A DNA stretch of 53,345 bases from Paludibacteraceae bacterium (GCA_024401495.1 JAKSKW010000013.1:1-53345), one strand, 5' to 3'. Shown: positions 18,329 to 27,744, counted from the first letter of the stretch. A program made the numbers and translations. Notes: a model not told the origin generated them from the letters alone.

Positions 18329-18644
18329 TAATTCATAATTGTCGGTACATGCCAGAAAGCGAGGGGAATTCCAGCATTTTCCCGACCGTGGGAACGGTCA
18401 GTTTAATTATTAGCCTACGGTTTGGAATTGCCGTAAGGCAAATCCATAACCGTAGGGTTTAATGAGACAATTAAAAATCGTGTTTTCTCCAATTCGTGAC
18501 AGCGAAAAATCCGTTCAATCCGAGTGATCCGTGTTCGTAAATTTTACGTCATAAACAAAAAGAGACGGGGACATGCCCCATCTCTACAAGTATCATCGTT
18601 GGAAATCCCCACTAAGATGGAATCATACCGACAATTATGAATTA
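18329..18644. repeat. possible MITE-like element with 19-bp terminal inverted repeats
   Basis: The 19-bp sequence TAATTCATAATTGTCGGTA at 18329-18347 is repeated exactly in inverted orientation at 18626-18644. The 278 bases between hold no gene. They contain a GACCGT/ACGGTC hairpin (18384-18399), a 43-base hairpin of CCTACGG...CCGTAGG type (18414-18456) and a GGGG/CCCC palindrome (18561-18588). The right end overlaps the last codon and stop of the FISUMP gene. No clear target-site duplication is visible. Confidence 0.4.
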
Positions 18645-19376
18645 TTTCGCACGTACCGCGCGAACAGGGTGGCCATAGTAACGTGTGTTTCCGTTCCAAA
18701 CAATACCTTTGACATATGAATTGAGATAGTATGAGTAGTTATCACCGTACTCACTGATCAAAGAAGACCAGTAAGAACAGTCAAATCCAACGCCGAAGAG
18801 ATTCTTTTGGTTATAATAACCAGCTGCAGGCAAGAATAAAACGGATCCATTTTCTTTACTTGTTCCAACTAATCCAGCGATTCCAGAGTCATTGAAATCA
18901 GTTGCCCATATCCAATCGCAAAAATCAAATAATTCTTGCATCTCCCTGTAAGTAGGAGTTCTCCACTCATCACCCCAGTTAGCTGTCGCCGCATCATCCT
19001 CAGGCAGTAGGGTTGTCAATCCATCTTTTGAATTGTACTTTGTCATTTCATGATCTCCCCATTTGTAATTACTCCAATAGTACATATCTTTCGATTCAGT
19101 CTCTCCCCATGCGAAATAGTCGCCGTACTCTTCTGGTTTGGTAGCTCCAACATTATAAGTAGCCCATAGTCTGCCAGATGGCAAGCCAAGATCTACGTAA
19201 GGATGACTGAACACCGGAATGGCCACATCTTCTTTTACATAATTGACCTCTGTCACATGCTCGACATCATAACGGACTATTTTCCCGTCATCTGTCTTAA
19301 CTTCCATGAAAGTTGCAGCATACGACACCATGCCTAGGGCGGCCACGCCCATCGTTGTAAGTAAAACTCTTTTCAT
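18642..19376 (-). CDS. secreted FISUMP-like protein
   Basis: 244 residues from the ATG at 19376 (MKRVLLTTMGVAALGMVSYAATF), which gives a clean signal peptide. A TTG at 19409 would begin inside a perfect palindrome. After a short beta-rich segment (MEVKTDDGKIVRYDVEHVTEV) the protein has a FISUMP-type domain: YVDLGLPSGRLWATYNVGATKPEEYGDYFAWGETES, then DEWRTPTYREMQELFDFC, then LFLPAAGYYN, CSYWSS and the end YGHPVRAVRAK. Many Bacteroidales carry such surface or secreted proteins; the function is unknown. The last codon lies within the right inverted repeat of the element at 18329-18644. Confidence 0.8.
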   Translation of the reverse strand: MKRVLLTTMGVAALGMVSYAATFMEVKTDDGKIVRYDVEHVTEVNYVKEDVAIPVFSHPYVDLGLPSGRLWATYNVGATKPEEYGDYFAWGETESKDMYYWSNYKWGDHEMTKYNSKDGLTTLLPEDDAATANWGDEWRTPTYREMQELFDFCDWIWATDFNDSGIAGLVGTSKENGSVLFLPAAGYYNQKNLFGVGFDCSYWSSLISEYGDNYSYYLNSYVKGIVWNGNTRYYGHPVRAVRAK

Positions 19377-19408
19377 ATATGTATTCTTTTTATTCGTGAA
19401 TAGAATCA

Positions 19409-19428
19409 AGACGCGAGATCTCGCGTCT
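19409..19428. repeat. perfect 20-bp palindrome followed by CTACGAC
   Basis: AGACGCGAGATCTCGCGTCT is its own reverse complement. With CTACG immediately following, it belongs to the dispersed palindrome family described in the findings. Confidence 0.75.
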
Positions 19429-19435
19429 CTACGAC

Positions 19436-19500
19436 TTATTTCTTGATTATTTTGAATGATTTGCCAGTCGCTTTAAGGATAATACACCTTGGGTTTGGAC
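19436..19500 (-). pseudogene. possible remnant of a secreted protein's C-terminal sorting tail
   Basis: The minus strand reads NPRCIILKATGKSFKIIKK and then a stop. With one frameshift upstream the preceding bases read LSKPKVYY. The whole resembles the usual LPKGVYILKATGKS..KIIKK end of type IX-like tails. No gene body lies upstream, so this would be the scar of a deleted gene. The match is short and rests on recall of the tail pattern. Confidence 0.35.
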
Positions 19501-19761
19501 AATTCGTACAAATATATAATCTCAAAAATTTCATTGCAAATTTACAAATAAATACTTACCCCTCTCTGTTATTTTTGCAATTATTTGAAAAACTACAATT
19601 TTCAGTGCAGAACAACTCCGTTTCCCATCCTAAAATCCAAAGGATTTCTCTGTGTTCATAAAATAACCTGGCGGGTTTGAAACCCGCCCCTACGACCGTG
19701 TTCTCTGTGTCTCTGTGGTGAATTCAGAATATCGGGAATATACAATTTTGCCAATGCAATA
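19501..19761. other. non-coding stretch with promoter-like and palindromic elements
   Basis: Minus-strand -7-like elements lie at 19509-19516 (TATATTTG) and 19537-19544 (TAAATTTG); either could serve the FISUMP gene. A hairpin GGCGGGTTT/AAACCCGCC followed by CCTACG is at 19670-19694. No gene is seen. Confidence 0.5.
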
Positions 19762-20058
19762 TTGTATCTATCAAATATTGCTCCAGCGTTTGTCAACGCT
19801 ATGACTTATGCCACTTTTGCAGGGTGGTGCATTAGTACATTATTTCTATTTATGTGTGGAAACGACGGAACCACAGGAGCTATTGTGTTCAATATATTTG
19901 TCGCCGCACCAACATTAATCATGCTAATTATTTCAATATTCCTGCCATTTCCATATTTTACTAGCTTCATGCTATCATTATTCGGATATTTCGGATTATT
20001 ACTTGGATTAGCATTCTTGAGTAATATTGGAATAATAAACACAAACTTTCATCATTAA
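19762..20058 (+). CDS. small membrane protein, unknown
   Basis: Up to 98 residues. Starts are uncertain: TTG at 19762 or ATG at 19801 (MTYATFAGWCISTLFLF, 85 residues). Three hydrophobic segments are visible: around AGWCISTLFLFMC, IVFNIFVAAPTLIMLIISIFLPF and FMLSLFGYFGLLLGLAFLSNIG. No family is recognised. It is AT-rich, isolated and in a repeat-rich region. A terminator-like hairpin follows the stop (20067-20103). It may be a real small gene or a fragment of a larger lost gene. Confidence 0.45.
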   Translation: MYLSNIAPAFVNAMTYATFAGWCISTLFLFMCGNDGTTGAIVFNIFVAAPTLIMLIISIFLPFPYFTSFMLSLFGYFGLLLGLAFLSNIGIINTNFHH

Positions 20059-20066
20059 TAACAGAC

Positions 20067-20103
20067 CCACTAAAGCTGTTGACCAACTTTAGGGGTTTTA
20101 TAA
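20067..20103 (+). terminator. terminator after the small membrane protein gene
   Basis: CCACTAAAG and CTTTAGGGG pair with one mismatch around a loop of about 11 bases and are followed by TTTTAT. Confidence 0.55.
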
Positions 20104-20108
20104 TGTGA

Positions 20109-20133
20109 GTACGTAAGAAATTCTTACATACTG
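20109..20133. repeat. near-perfect 12-bp-arm inverted repeat
   Basis: AGTACGTAAGAA and TTCTTACATACT form arms with one mismatch around a single central base. This compact palindrome is suited to binding a dimeric protein. Confidence 0.55.
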
Positions 20134-20175
20134 ATAATCTTCCAATTCTCCTTCTTTGAAAAATAAATTTTGGTA

Positions 20176-20226
20176 ATTACATACGACTTGTCCAAACACA
20201 CTCATTTTGGACAAGTCGTATGTAAT
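20176..20226. repeat. perfect 21-bp inverted repeat with 9-base spacer
   Basis: The arms at 20176-20196 and 20206-20226 are exact reverse complements (core CATACGACTTGTCCAAA). It lies 55 bases downstream of the end of the ORF6N gene. There is no good T-run on either strand, so it is not a classic terminator. Confidence 0.75.
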
Positions 20227-20281
20227 CTCCTTAATTTTAAATACTGGCACTCTGCGAACAATTTGCAGAATGCCAGCAAAT

Positions 20282-21187
20282 TCATTTTATAAGCATCAGT
20301 ATCTTTTCTGGAGAAACACTCATTTTTGTGATAGCACAAAGACTTGTTCCCATATCTTTCACGCTTGCTCCCATCAAATATACCTCATCATCAATAATTA
20401 AAAACCTGTCATGAGATTTATGCGGAATTTGAACAAACTCTACTTGTTCATACTGTTCATTATGTTTCCTTAAATCCAATAAGAAATGCTCATTATATCG
20501 TGAATGGACTATAGCACACACTCCATTTTTCCTCTTAGAAAGCAATGTCAGCACTCTATCATCCACAAAATTGTCAACAAGAACAATTCTTTGTTTTGCA
20601 CTTTTTATCAATTGTGACACATAACTCCAAGCATCCCAAATGCAACCCGTTGCAAATATTTGTTCGGGAGTTACCGTCGGTGCTAATTCTTCCATACGCT
20701 GAAGAACATTTTCTACCTTTTGGTCGGTAAGTCTTTGATGCTGTTCTAAATTTTCAATACGTTGGAACATTCCTGCATTGGCAGAAAGGAAACGTCGCAT
20801 AGCCACAAAAGCATCCATAATCATTATACTAACCTCGATTGCCTTGTTACTTTTAAGTACTGAAGACAATTGAGCAACACCTTGTTCTGTAAACACATAA
20901 GGCATATATTTTGAATGCTGTCCACGACCTCCTTTTAAGGTCACAATTTGTGATCTTAAACTTTCTAATTCCTCATGAGTTAGTTGGTACATGAATCTAT
21001 CAGGGAAACGTTCCTTATTACGTTTTACTGCTTGATTTAAGACTCTGGTTTCAACATTATAAAATTTTGCCAATTCACTATCTAGCATTACTTGTTGTCC
21101 TCTTACTGTATAAATAAAAGATTGCAATTCTTCTATTGAGATGGCATCATTATTATTTACAGATTCAGATATGTTATTTTTATCCAT
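20282..21187 (-). CDS. ORF6N-domain protein with PLD-like C-terminal region
   Basis: 301 residues. Residues about 17-115 form an ORF6N domain, a phage-derived DNA-binding module: IYTVRGQQVMLDSELAKFYN, ALNxAVKRN-type helix (VLNQAVKRNKERFPDRFMYQL), then YVFTEQGVAQLSSVL. A coiled segment (about 125-165) leads to a region with IVLVDNFVD and HKSHDRFLIIDDEVYLMGAS; the HxR...D pattern resembles a half phospholipase-D motif, as in proteins that bind or process nucleic acid. These genes are common in Bacteroidales, often near mobile elements. It follows yifB by 27 bases on the same strand. Confidence 0.82.
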   Translation of the reverse strand: MDKNNISESVNNNDAISIEELQSFIYTVRGQQVMLDSELAKFYNVETRVLNQAVKRNKERFPDRFMYQLTHEELESLRSQIVTLKGGRGQHSKYMPYVFTEQGVAQLSSVLKSNKAIEVSIMIMDAFVAMRRFLSANAGMFQRIENLEQHQRLTDQKVENVLQRMEELAPTVTPEQIFATGCIWDAWSYVSQLIKSAKQRIVLVDNFVDDRVLTLLSKRKNGVCAIVHSRYNEHFLLDLRKHNEQYEQVEFVQIPHKSHDRFLIIDDEVYLMGASVKDMGTSLCAITKMSVSPEKILMLIK

Positions 21188-21214
21188 AACTTCTATTCTA
21201 CATGTAATACTTCA

Positions 21215-22747
21215 TCACCAATTCTCTCTGTCCAAACTTCTATAAGAAAGAGCCTCCTTCACATGTGTCGAATCTATGTCGGATGAATCGGCAAGGTCGG
21301 CGATGGTACGGGCAAGTTTGAGTACTTTGAAATATCCTCTGGCTGAGAAATTCAACCTTTTCATCGCTTTCTCAAGCAATTCCTCGGCTTCGGGAGAAAT
21401 CTTGCAATACATGTCGCAGTGTCGCTTCTCCATCTGTCCATTGCAATGGATGGTCTTGTCGTCCTTGAATCGTTCCTGCTGGATCTTTCTTGCTTTCTCC
21501 ACTCTTGCTCGGATATTCACACTCGCTTCCCCTCCCTTGTTTTCAAGCAGTTCTTTATGGCTTAGCGGCGAGATTTTCACCTGCAGGTCGATTCGATCCA
21601 TCAGTGGGCCTGAGATTCGGCTCATGTATTTCTGCACCTCAAGTTGAGAGCATGTACACTCATGGTTAGGATCGCCATAATGGCCGCACGGGCATGGATT
21701 CATGGCGGCTATCAGCATGAAAGACGACGGGAATTCAGCAGAGAATTTTGCTCGTGAGATGCTGATTCGGTGGTCTTCCAACGGTTGTCTCAACTCTTCT
21801 AACGCTGCTCGATTATACTGTGGCAATTCGTCTAAAAAGAGCACTCCGTTTTGCGCGAGAGAAATCTCTCCAGGTTTTGGATAACTGCCTCCTCCAAGCA
21901 GAGCGACGCCGGAAACATTGTTGTGTGGACTTCTAAATGGTCGCGTCGTCATCAAGGATGTGTCTTTTGGCAAGACTCCTGCGACGGAATGGATTTTCGT
22001 CGTCTCCAAGGCTTCATCGAGAGTGAAACTTGGCATTATCGACGGTACGCATTTAGCCAACATTGATTTTCCGGAACCAGGAGTGCCTATCATGATTAGG
22101 TTGTGCCCTCCAGCGACGGCAATCTCAATCGCTCGTTTGGCTGTCTCCTGGCCACAAACCTCCCTGAAATCGGATTCGAAGATGTCTCGTTTGCTGAAGA
22201 AACACTCTTGTGTGTCGATGACTGTCTTCTCAATCTGTAGGTTTCCATTTAGAAACTCCACAACTTCTGTCAGGCTTTCCACTCCGATGATGTCCAATCC
22301 ACCTACCACTGCCGCCTCCTTAGCGTTTTCTTTCGGCAGGATGAAGCCCTTAAACCCAAGTCGCTTTGCCATAATGGCAATAGAGAGCGACGCGGTGATT
22401 CCTCGCACCGAACCGTCCAACGACAGTTCGCCCATCACCAGATAACCATTCAACGCGTCTTCCGCAATAACATCGGAAGCGGCAAGGATACCTACGGCTA
22501 ACGTCAAATCGTAGCCAGTACCTTCTTTACGCATGTAAGCTGGTGCAAGATTCACCACAATCTGTTTACGTGGGAATGGATAGTCGGAGTTCATGATGGC
22601 CGTTGTGATACGGTCCTGACTCTCTTTCACTGCACTGTCAGGCAATCCTACAATTGAAAATCTAAATCCACTGCTGAGATTAACCTCGATTGTTACTAAT
22701 TCTGCATCAATTCCATTGATTGATGCCGCGTACGTTTTAACTAACAT
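21215..22747 (-). CDS. YifB/ComM family Mg-chelatase-like AAA ATPase
   Basis: 511 residues from the ATG at 22747 (MLVKTYAASINGIDAE), the usual family start; an upstream in-frame start at 22783 adds 12 implausible residues. An N-terminal S5-like/Lon-protease-like fold (about 1-170) precedes the AAA domain with Walker A IGTPGSGKSMLAK near 220 and the chelatase-type LFLDELPQYNRAALEELRQP near 300. A zinc-binding insert MNPCPCGHYGDPNHECTCS and a C-terminal helical domain follow. ComM is a branch-migration helicase in natural transformation of other bacteria; here the same role is inferred. Confidence 0.93.
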   Translation of the reverse strand: MLVKTYAASINGIDAELVTIEVNLSSGFRFSIVGLPDSAVKESQDRITTAIMNSDYPFPRKQIVVNLAPAYMRKEGTGYDLTLAVGILAASDVIAEDALNGYLVMGELSLDGSVRGITASLSIAIMAKRLGFKGFILPKENAKEAAVVGGLDIIGVESLTEVVEFLNGNLQIEKTVIDTQECFFSKRDIFESDFREVCGQETAKRAIEIAVAGGHNLIMIGTPGSGKSMLAKCVPSIMPSFTLDEALETTKIHSVAGVLPKDTSLMTTRPFRSPHNNVSGVALLGGGSYPKPGEISLAQNGVLFLDELPQYNRAALEELRQPLEDHRISISRAKFSAEFPSSFMLIAAMNPCPCGHYGDPNHECTCSQLEVQKYMSRISGPLMDRIDLQVKISPLSHKELLENKGGEASVNIRARVEKARKIQQERFKDDKTIHCNGQMEKRHCDMYCKISPEAEELLEKAMKRLNFSARGYFKVLKLARTIADLADSSDIDSTHVKEALSYRSLDRENW

Positions 22748-23010
22748 AATAACACTATATTTTGTACTTAATTTATAATCCAAATTTTACCGACACGCAC
22801 GTCCGTGCTTTTTCTTTATACGCTCGGCCTACGGCCTCGCGTTGGGGAAGGGCAAGGGCGTTCCGCCCTTTGCAATCCTCATTTTGGACAACTGCTATAA
22901 AATGTAAAGACGGGGCATGCCCCGTCTCTACGGGATGATTTTTGGGCGATCACATTTTATGACCGGTCCCCATTTTTGGCGGGCGACCACAAGGGATCGC
23001 CCCTACAATA
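22748..23010. other. intergenic stretch packed with palindromes
   Basis: No gene is seen. From left to right it holds a GCACG/CGTGC hairpin near 22799, a GGGCG/CGCCC hairpin around 22851-22873, the perfect 20-bp palindrome AGACGGGGCATGCCCCGTCT at 22908-22927 followed by CTACG, and a GGGCGA/TCGCCC hairpin at 22981-23006 with CCTAC at its end. The last is directly after the der stop codon and may act in 3'-end formation. Confidence 0.6.
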
Positions 23011-24327
23011 TTATTTCTGGCGAACGAAGATATTGACAGGTGTTCCTGTCAAACGCCACTGTTCACGCAACTTGTTTTCCAAGAATCTCTTGTATGGATC
23101 CTTCACATACTGTGGAAGGTTGGCATAGAAGACGAATGATGGCACAGCTGTGTTTGGCAACTGCATCACATACTTGATCTTGATATACTTTCCTTTCAAT
23201 GCAGGTGGTGGATAGTTCTCGATCAACGGCAAGAAGAACTCGTTCAACTTGCTTGTAGAGATCTTCTGTGTACGGTTCTTGTAGACGTCGATTGCAGCCT
23301 CAATAACCTTGAAGATTCTCTGCTTGTTGACAACAGATGTGAAGATTACAGGGAAGTCTGTGAATGGTGCCAAACGCTCTTTGATCTTCTGCTCAAATTT
23401 AGCTGAACTGTTGGCATCCTTATTCTCAATCAAATCCCACTTGTTCACAACGACTACCAAGCCTTTGTTGTTCTTCTGGATCAACTGCACGATATTCAAA
23501 TCCTGTGCCTCAAGTCCTCGCGTCGCATCAAGCATTAGCACGCAGACGTCGGAATCTTCAATCGAACGGATTGAACGAATCACTGAGAAGTATTCCAAAT
23601 CCTCTGTCACCTTTGCTTTCTTACGGATTCCGGCTGTATCTACCAAGTAGAAATCATAGCCGAACTTATCGTAACGTGTATAGATACTATCTCTTGTTGT
23701 GCCGGCGATATCAGTCACCACTGTTCTCTCCTCTCCGATGAAGGCGTTGATGATCGACGACTTTCCTGCGTTTGGACGACCTACAACCGCTACCTTTGGC
23801 AACGACTCAACATTCTCATCCTCTTCCTTGGCTGGCATCACCTCAAGCACACGGTCAAGCAAATCACCTGTACCACTACCGTTGATTGCAGATACACACA
23901 TTGGCTCACCAAGTCCAAGTTTATAGAACTCTGCCGACGCATACTGCCAATCGTTATTGTCGACCTTATTTGAAACGACCACAACTGGTTTCTTGCTCTG
24001 GCGTAGCAACTGTGCCACCTCAGAATCAAGGTCAGTCAAACCATTCATTGTGTCAACCACGAATAGGATGACGTCGCACTCCTCAACTGCGATTGTCACC
24101 TGTTTTCTGATTTCACCTTCGAAGATATCATCAGAGTTGACTACCCAACCACCTGTGTCGACGATAGAAAACTCCTTACCGCACCATAGCACCTTACCAT
24201 ACTGACGGTCACGTGTTGTGCCGGCTGCATCGTTGACGATGGCGCTTCTCGTCTGTGTAAGACGATTAAATAATGTGGACTTACCTACATTCGGGCGTCC
24301 TACTATTGCTACAAGATTACTTGCCAT
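23011..24327 (-). CDS. der: ribosome biogenesis GTPase Der (EngA)
   Basis: 438 residues with the two tandem GTPase domains unique to Der. The first has [14 protein letters not shown] (about 9-22), DTGGW and NKVD; the second has [14 protein letters not shown] (about 181-194), DTAGIRKK and NKWD. A C-terminal KH-like domain follows (about 350-438). Der is essential for 50S subunit maturation. It is the last gene of the seven-gene run from 33653, 29 bases after era. Confidence 0.98.
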   Translation of the reverse strand: MASNLVAIVGRPNVGKSTLFNRLTQTRSAIVNDAAGTTRDRQYGKVLWCGKEFSIVDTGGWVVNSDDIFEGEIRKQVTIAVEECDVILFVVDTMNGLTDLDSEVAQLLRQSKKPVVVVSNKVDNNDWQYASAEFYKLGLGEPMCVSAINGSGTGDLLDRVLEVMPAKEEDENVESLPKVAVVGRPNAGKSSIINAFIGEERTVVTDIAGTTRDSIYTRYDKFGYDFYLVDTAGIRKKAKVTEDLEYFSVIRSIRSIEDSDVCVLMLDATRGLEAQDLNIVQLIQKNNKGLVVVVNKWDLIENKDANSSAKFEQKIKERLAPFTDFPVIFTSVVNKQRIFKVIEAAIDVYKNRTQKISTSKLNEFFLPLIENYPPPALKGKYIKIKYVMQLPNTAVPSFVFYANLPQYVKDPYKRFLENKLREQWRLTGTPVNIFVRQK

Positions 24328-24356
24328 AATTCTCTTTCCTTTCTTTTAATTGGGGG

Positions 24357-25241
24357 TTAAATATCTGCGTCGTAGCCAAACGATTTAAGCTTCAACTCTT
24401 TGTTGCGCCAATCTTTCTCTACCTTCACGAACATCTCCAAGAAGACTTTCTTGCCGAAGAATGCCTCGATATCCTTACGGGCTTCTGTTCCGACTTTCTT
24501 CAACATGTTGCCTCCCTTACCGATGATGATTCCCTTCTGAGTGTCTCTCTCAACGTTGATTACAGCGTTGATTCTGATAAGGTCGTCGCTCTCCTTGAAC
24601 GACTCCACTACCACCTCAACAGCGTAAGGAATCTCACGATCATAGTTAGTCAAGATCTTCTCACGGATGATCTCAGTCACGAAGAAACGTGCTGGCTTAT
24701 CTGTAAGCGCGTCTTTTTCAAAGTATGGAGGGCACTCAGGCAACAAATCCTTGATTCTCTTCAATACATAGTCGACGTTGAACTTATTCGCTGCTGAGAT
24801 TGGAATAATCTCTGCATCTGGAAGAATCTCCTTCCACTGAGCCACCAAAGCCTCCAACTTCTGTTGGTCAGTCAAGTCGATTTTATTGATGATAAGCAAT
24901 ACTGGAGCCTGCTGTTTCCTCACCTTCTCCACGAAATCGCTATTCTTCATTCCGTTCTCCACTGTGTCTGTCACGTAGAGAAGGATATCCGCGTCTTTGA
25001 GGGCACTTGTAGAGAATCCAAGCATGGATTCTTGAAGCTTATAGTTTGGTTTCAACACTCCTGGAGTGTCGGAATAAACGATCTGGAAATCCTCACCGTT
25101 GACAATTCCCATGATACGATGACGCGTTGTCTGCGCCTTCGAAGTGATGATGGAGATTCTCTCCCCCACCAAAGTGTTCATCAATGTGGATTTTCCGACG
25201 TTGGGATTACCCACTATATTTACAAATCCAGACTTATGCAT
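24357..25241 (-). CDS. era: GTPase Era
   Basis: 294 residues. The N-terminal GTPase domain has [16 protein letters not shown] (G1), DTPG (G3) and NKID (G4). The C-terminal KH domain contains GIIIGKGGNMLKKVG, which binds the 3' end of 16S rRNA. Era couples 30S maturation to growth. It sits 15 bases after rseP and 29 before der; the era-der pairing puts two ribosome-assembly GTPases in one unit. Confidence 0.98.
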   Translation of the reverse strand: MHKSGFVNIVGNPNVGKSTLMNTLVGERISIITSKAQTTRHRIMGIVNGEDFQIVYSDTPGVLKPNYKLQESMLGFSTSALKDADILLYVTDTVENGMKNSDFVEKVRKQQAPVLLIINKIDLTDQQKLEALVAQWKEILPDAEIIPISAANKFNVDYVLKRIKDLLPECPPYFEKDALTDKPARFFVTEIIREKILTNYDREIPYAVEVVVESFKESDDLIRINAVINVERDTQKGIIIGKGGNMLKKVGTEARKDIEAFFGKKVFLEMFVKVEKDWRNKELKLKSFGYDADI

Positions 25242-25256
25242 AGTCGTTAAAATTCA

Positions 25257-26564
25257 TCATTTAAACAAACGAAGTACATCGTTTACATTCGCAAAAATCA
25301 TCAACGCCAAAAGCACCGCCACACCAATCGTCTGTGCTTTCATCAACACATCCTGACTGACTTTCTTGCGTGTGATGATCTCAATCAAAACAAATAAAAT
25401 ATGTCCGCCATCAAGAGCTGGAATCGGCAAGAAATTCATGAATGCCAATATCACAGACAAGAATGCGGTGATTCCCCAGAACGCATGGAAATCAAACGAG
25501 TCCGGGAACAATGATGCCACACTTCCGAAACCTCCTAGCGACGACGCACCTTCGGGAGTGAAGACATACTTGAAATCTGAAACATATCCTGTAACCTTTT
25601 TGACAGCTGTCTTGATTCCCTTAGGGAAAGACTCTAGCAAAGAGTAGTCGACATGTTTCATCTCGTACAAGTCGTATGGCGATTTCATATACACACCTAT
25701 TTTGCCATTTACATCTGGAGTGACAGTTAGTTTCACAGTGTCAGCGCCACGCAATACGCTCCACTCCATCGACTTGTTCTTATGAGAAGCAATCTGTTTC
25801 ATTGCCTGAGTCAACCAAACAGTATGTCCATCAATAGCCAAGACCTTATCGTCTGCTTGTAATCCGGCTTCAGCACCGGGCATGCCAGCAATAGGTTCCT
25901 GCACTACAAATGGAGTACGATAGTAGGCAAAACCTTTTCCTTCTCTCATTATCATAGCCATGAATGAGTCGGGAATAGCAATGTCTACGATGGATCCGTT
26001 TCTCTCCACCTGTACCGTCTTTGCCTCAACAATTTTTCGGATACACTCTTCTGATAGACGATTCAACTTCTCACCGTCCGCAGATACAAGTTTATCTCCA
26101 TCCACGAATCCTACTTCGTGGGCCGACCAACAGTATTCCATACCGTCAGTGGCGTTTTCAAGTGGCAAATAAGTATCTCCCCAGTGGAATGCGATACCTG
26201 CGTAGATAGCTATCGCGAGAAGAAAATTCATCACCACTCCTGCAACCATTATTATCAATCGTTGCCAGGCAGGTTTACTGCGAAACTCCCATTCCTGTGG
26301 CTCTCCTTTCATCTGCTCCGTGTCGAAACTCTCGTCGATCATACCGGCAAGTTTCACGTAGCCGCCAAGAGGCAACCAGCCAATTCCATAGGTAGTTTCA
26401 CTGTTCTTAGGTTTAAATTTAAATAGGCTAAAACCAGGGTTGAAGAAGATATAGAACTTCTCAACTCTGACACCAAACATCTTCGCTGTAATGAAGTGTC
26501 CAAACTCGTGGATCACCACCAACAACGATAGTGAGGCAAAAAACTGAATTAATGTATATATCAT
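25257..26564 (-). CDS. rseP: RseP-type site-2 zinc metalloprotease
   Basis: 435 residues, an integral membrane protease. The zinc site VVIHEFGHFITAK (HExxH) lies at about residues 17-29 in the first membrane helix. The C-terminal active-site motif NFLPIPALDGGHILF lies near 375-390. PDZ-like domains lie between, including GMPGAEAGLQADDKVLAIDG. RseP cuts transmembrane anti-sigma factors and leftover signal peptides. The start codon is one base after the dxr stop, so both are tightly coupled, an arrangement common in Bacteroidota. Confidence 0.96.
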   Translation of the reverse strand: MIYTLIQFFASLSLLVVIHEFGHFITAKMFGVRVEKFYIFFNPGFSLFKFKPKNSETTYGIGWLPLGGYVKLAGMIDESFDTEQMKGEPQEWEFRSKPAWQRLIIMVAGVVMNFLLAIAIYAGIAFHWGDTYLPLENATDGMEYCWSAHEVGFVDGDKLVSADGEKLNRLSEECIRKIVEAKTVQVERNGSIVDIAIPDSFMAMIMREGKGFAYYRTPFVVQEPIAGMPGAEAGLQADDKVLAIDGHTVWLTQAMKQIASHKNKSMEWSVLRGADTVKLTVTPDVNGKIGVYMKSPYDLYEMKHVDYSLLESFPKGIKTAVKKVTGYVSDFKYVFTPEGASSLGGFGSVASLFPDSFDFHAFWGITAFLSVILAFMNFLPIPALDGGHILFVLIEIITRKKVSQDVLMKAQTIGVAVLLALMIFANVNDVLRLFK

Positions 26565-26565
26565 A

Positions 26566-27720
26566 TTATTTAATAAAACTTTCTGCTACCTTTCTTGCCT
26601 CAATGTCTGTCTGGATATAATCTTCATACGTTGGCTTTGCAATGTACGCAATCTTAGCCATTGTCTGCTCAATAATATCCGACATCTGCAAGAATCCTAT
26701 TTTCTTATTTAAAAACTCGCGTACAACAACTTCATTTGCTGCATTCACCACGCAAGCCACATTACCTTTCTTATCCAATGCCTCGTATGCCAAAGCAAGG
26801 TTGCGGAACACTTTTGGATCCGGAGCCTCAAATGTAAGCTGTTTTACCTTGTCAAAGTCAAGTCTCTCTCCACCAAGATAGATTCTATCTGGGTAGCTCA
26901 TCGCCAACGAGATTGGAATACGCATGTCTGGAGTACCAAGTTGAGCCTTGACAGCGCCGTCATCAAACTGCACCATTGAGTGGATGATGCTCTGAGGATG
27001 CACCTGCACCTCAATCATGTCAGGAGTAAGGTCGAAAAGCCATTTTGCTTCGATCACCTCAAAACCTTTATTCATCATCGACGCTGAGTCGATAGTGATT
27101 TTGGCACCCATGCTCCAGTTGGGATGCTTCAATGCCATCTCTGGAGTAACGTTCTCCAATTTATCTCGTGTCCAGCCACGGAACGGACCTCCTGAGGCTG
27201 TAAGGATAATCTTCTCAAGTTTGTTATGACGCTCGCCCTCCAAACACTGGAAAATAGCCGAATGCTCTGAGTCGACGGGAAGAAGTTTGATTCCGTTCTC
27301 CTCACATAGTCTGCAAACCAAGTCACCAGCCACTACCAATGTCTCCTTGTTGGCCAACGCGATCTTCTTGTGAGCCTTGATAGCAGCGATTGTAGGTGCA
27401 AGACCAGAATAGCCAACCAACGCTACAAGTACCATCTCAGAGGCATCGTTAGCAGCAACTTCAGCCACTGCAGGTGTTCCTGTCATCACCTTAGTAGGCA
27501 GACCAGCCACTGCATTCTTCACCTCCTCATACTTGCTCTCGTCGGCAATCACAGCGATTGTCGGCTTAAACTCCTTGATTTGCTCAATAAGCAAAGAGGC
27601 ATTCTTTCCTGCTGTAAGCGATTCAATCTTATATCTGTCTGGATTCTCACGCACAACATCAAGTGCCTGTGTACCGATTGAACCGGTTGAACCCAAAATT
27701 GTAATTATCTTCTGTGACAT
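26566..27720 (-). CDS. dxr: 1-deoxy-D-xylulose-5-phosphate reductoisomerase
   Basis: 384 residues, the usual length. Dxr makes MEP from DXP, the committed step of non-mevalonate isoprenoid synthesis that supplies undecaprenyl phosphate and quinones. The NADPH site GSTGSIGTQALDVV is near the N-terminus. LANKETLVVAG (about 126-136), PVDSEHSAIFQCLEG (about 154-168), TASGGPFRG and the metal-binding region with MNKGFEVIEA are all present. It lies within the operon between the M23-like gene (24-base gap) and rseP (1-base gap). Confidence 0.97.
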   Translation of the reverse strand: MSQKIITILGSTGSIGTQALDVVRENPDRYKIESLTAGKNASLLIEQIKEFKPTIAVIADESKYEEVKNAVAGLPTKVMTGTPAVAEVAANDASEMVLVALVGYSGLAPTIAAIKAHKKIALANKETLVVAGDLVCRLCEENGIKLLPVDSEHSAIFQCLEGERHNKLEKIILTASGGPFRGWTRDKLENVTPEMALKHPNWSMGAKITIDSASMMNKGFEVIEAKWLFDLTPDMIEVQVHPQSIIHSMVQFDDGAVKAQLGTPDMRIPISLAMSYPDRIYLGGERLDFDKVKQLTFEAPDPKVFRNLALAYEALDKKGNVACVVNAANEVVVREFLNKKIGFLQMSDIIEQTMAKIAYIAKPTYEDYIQTDIEARKVAESFIK

Positions 27721-27744
27721 TTCTATTCTGTCTTATAATAGTCA

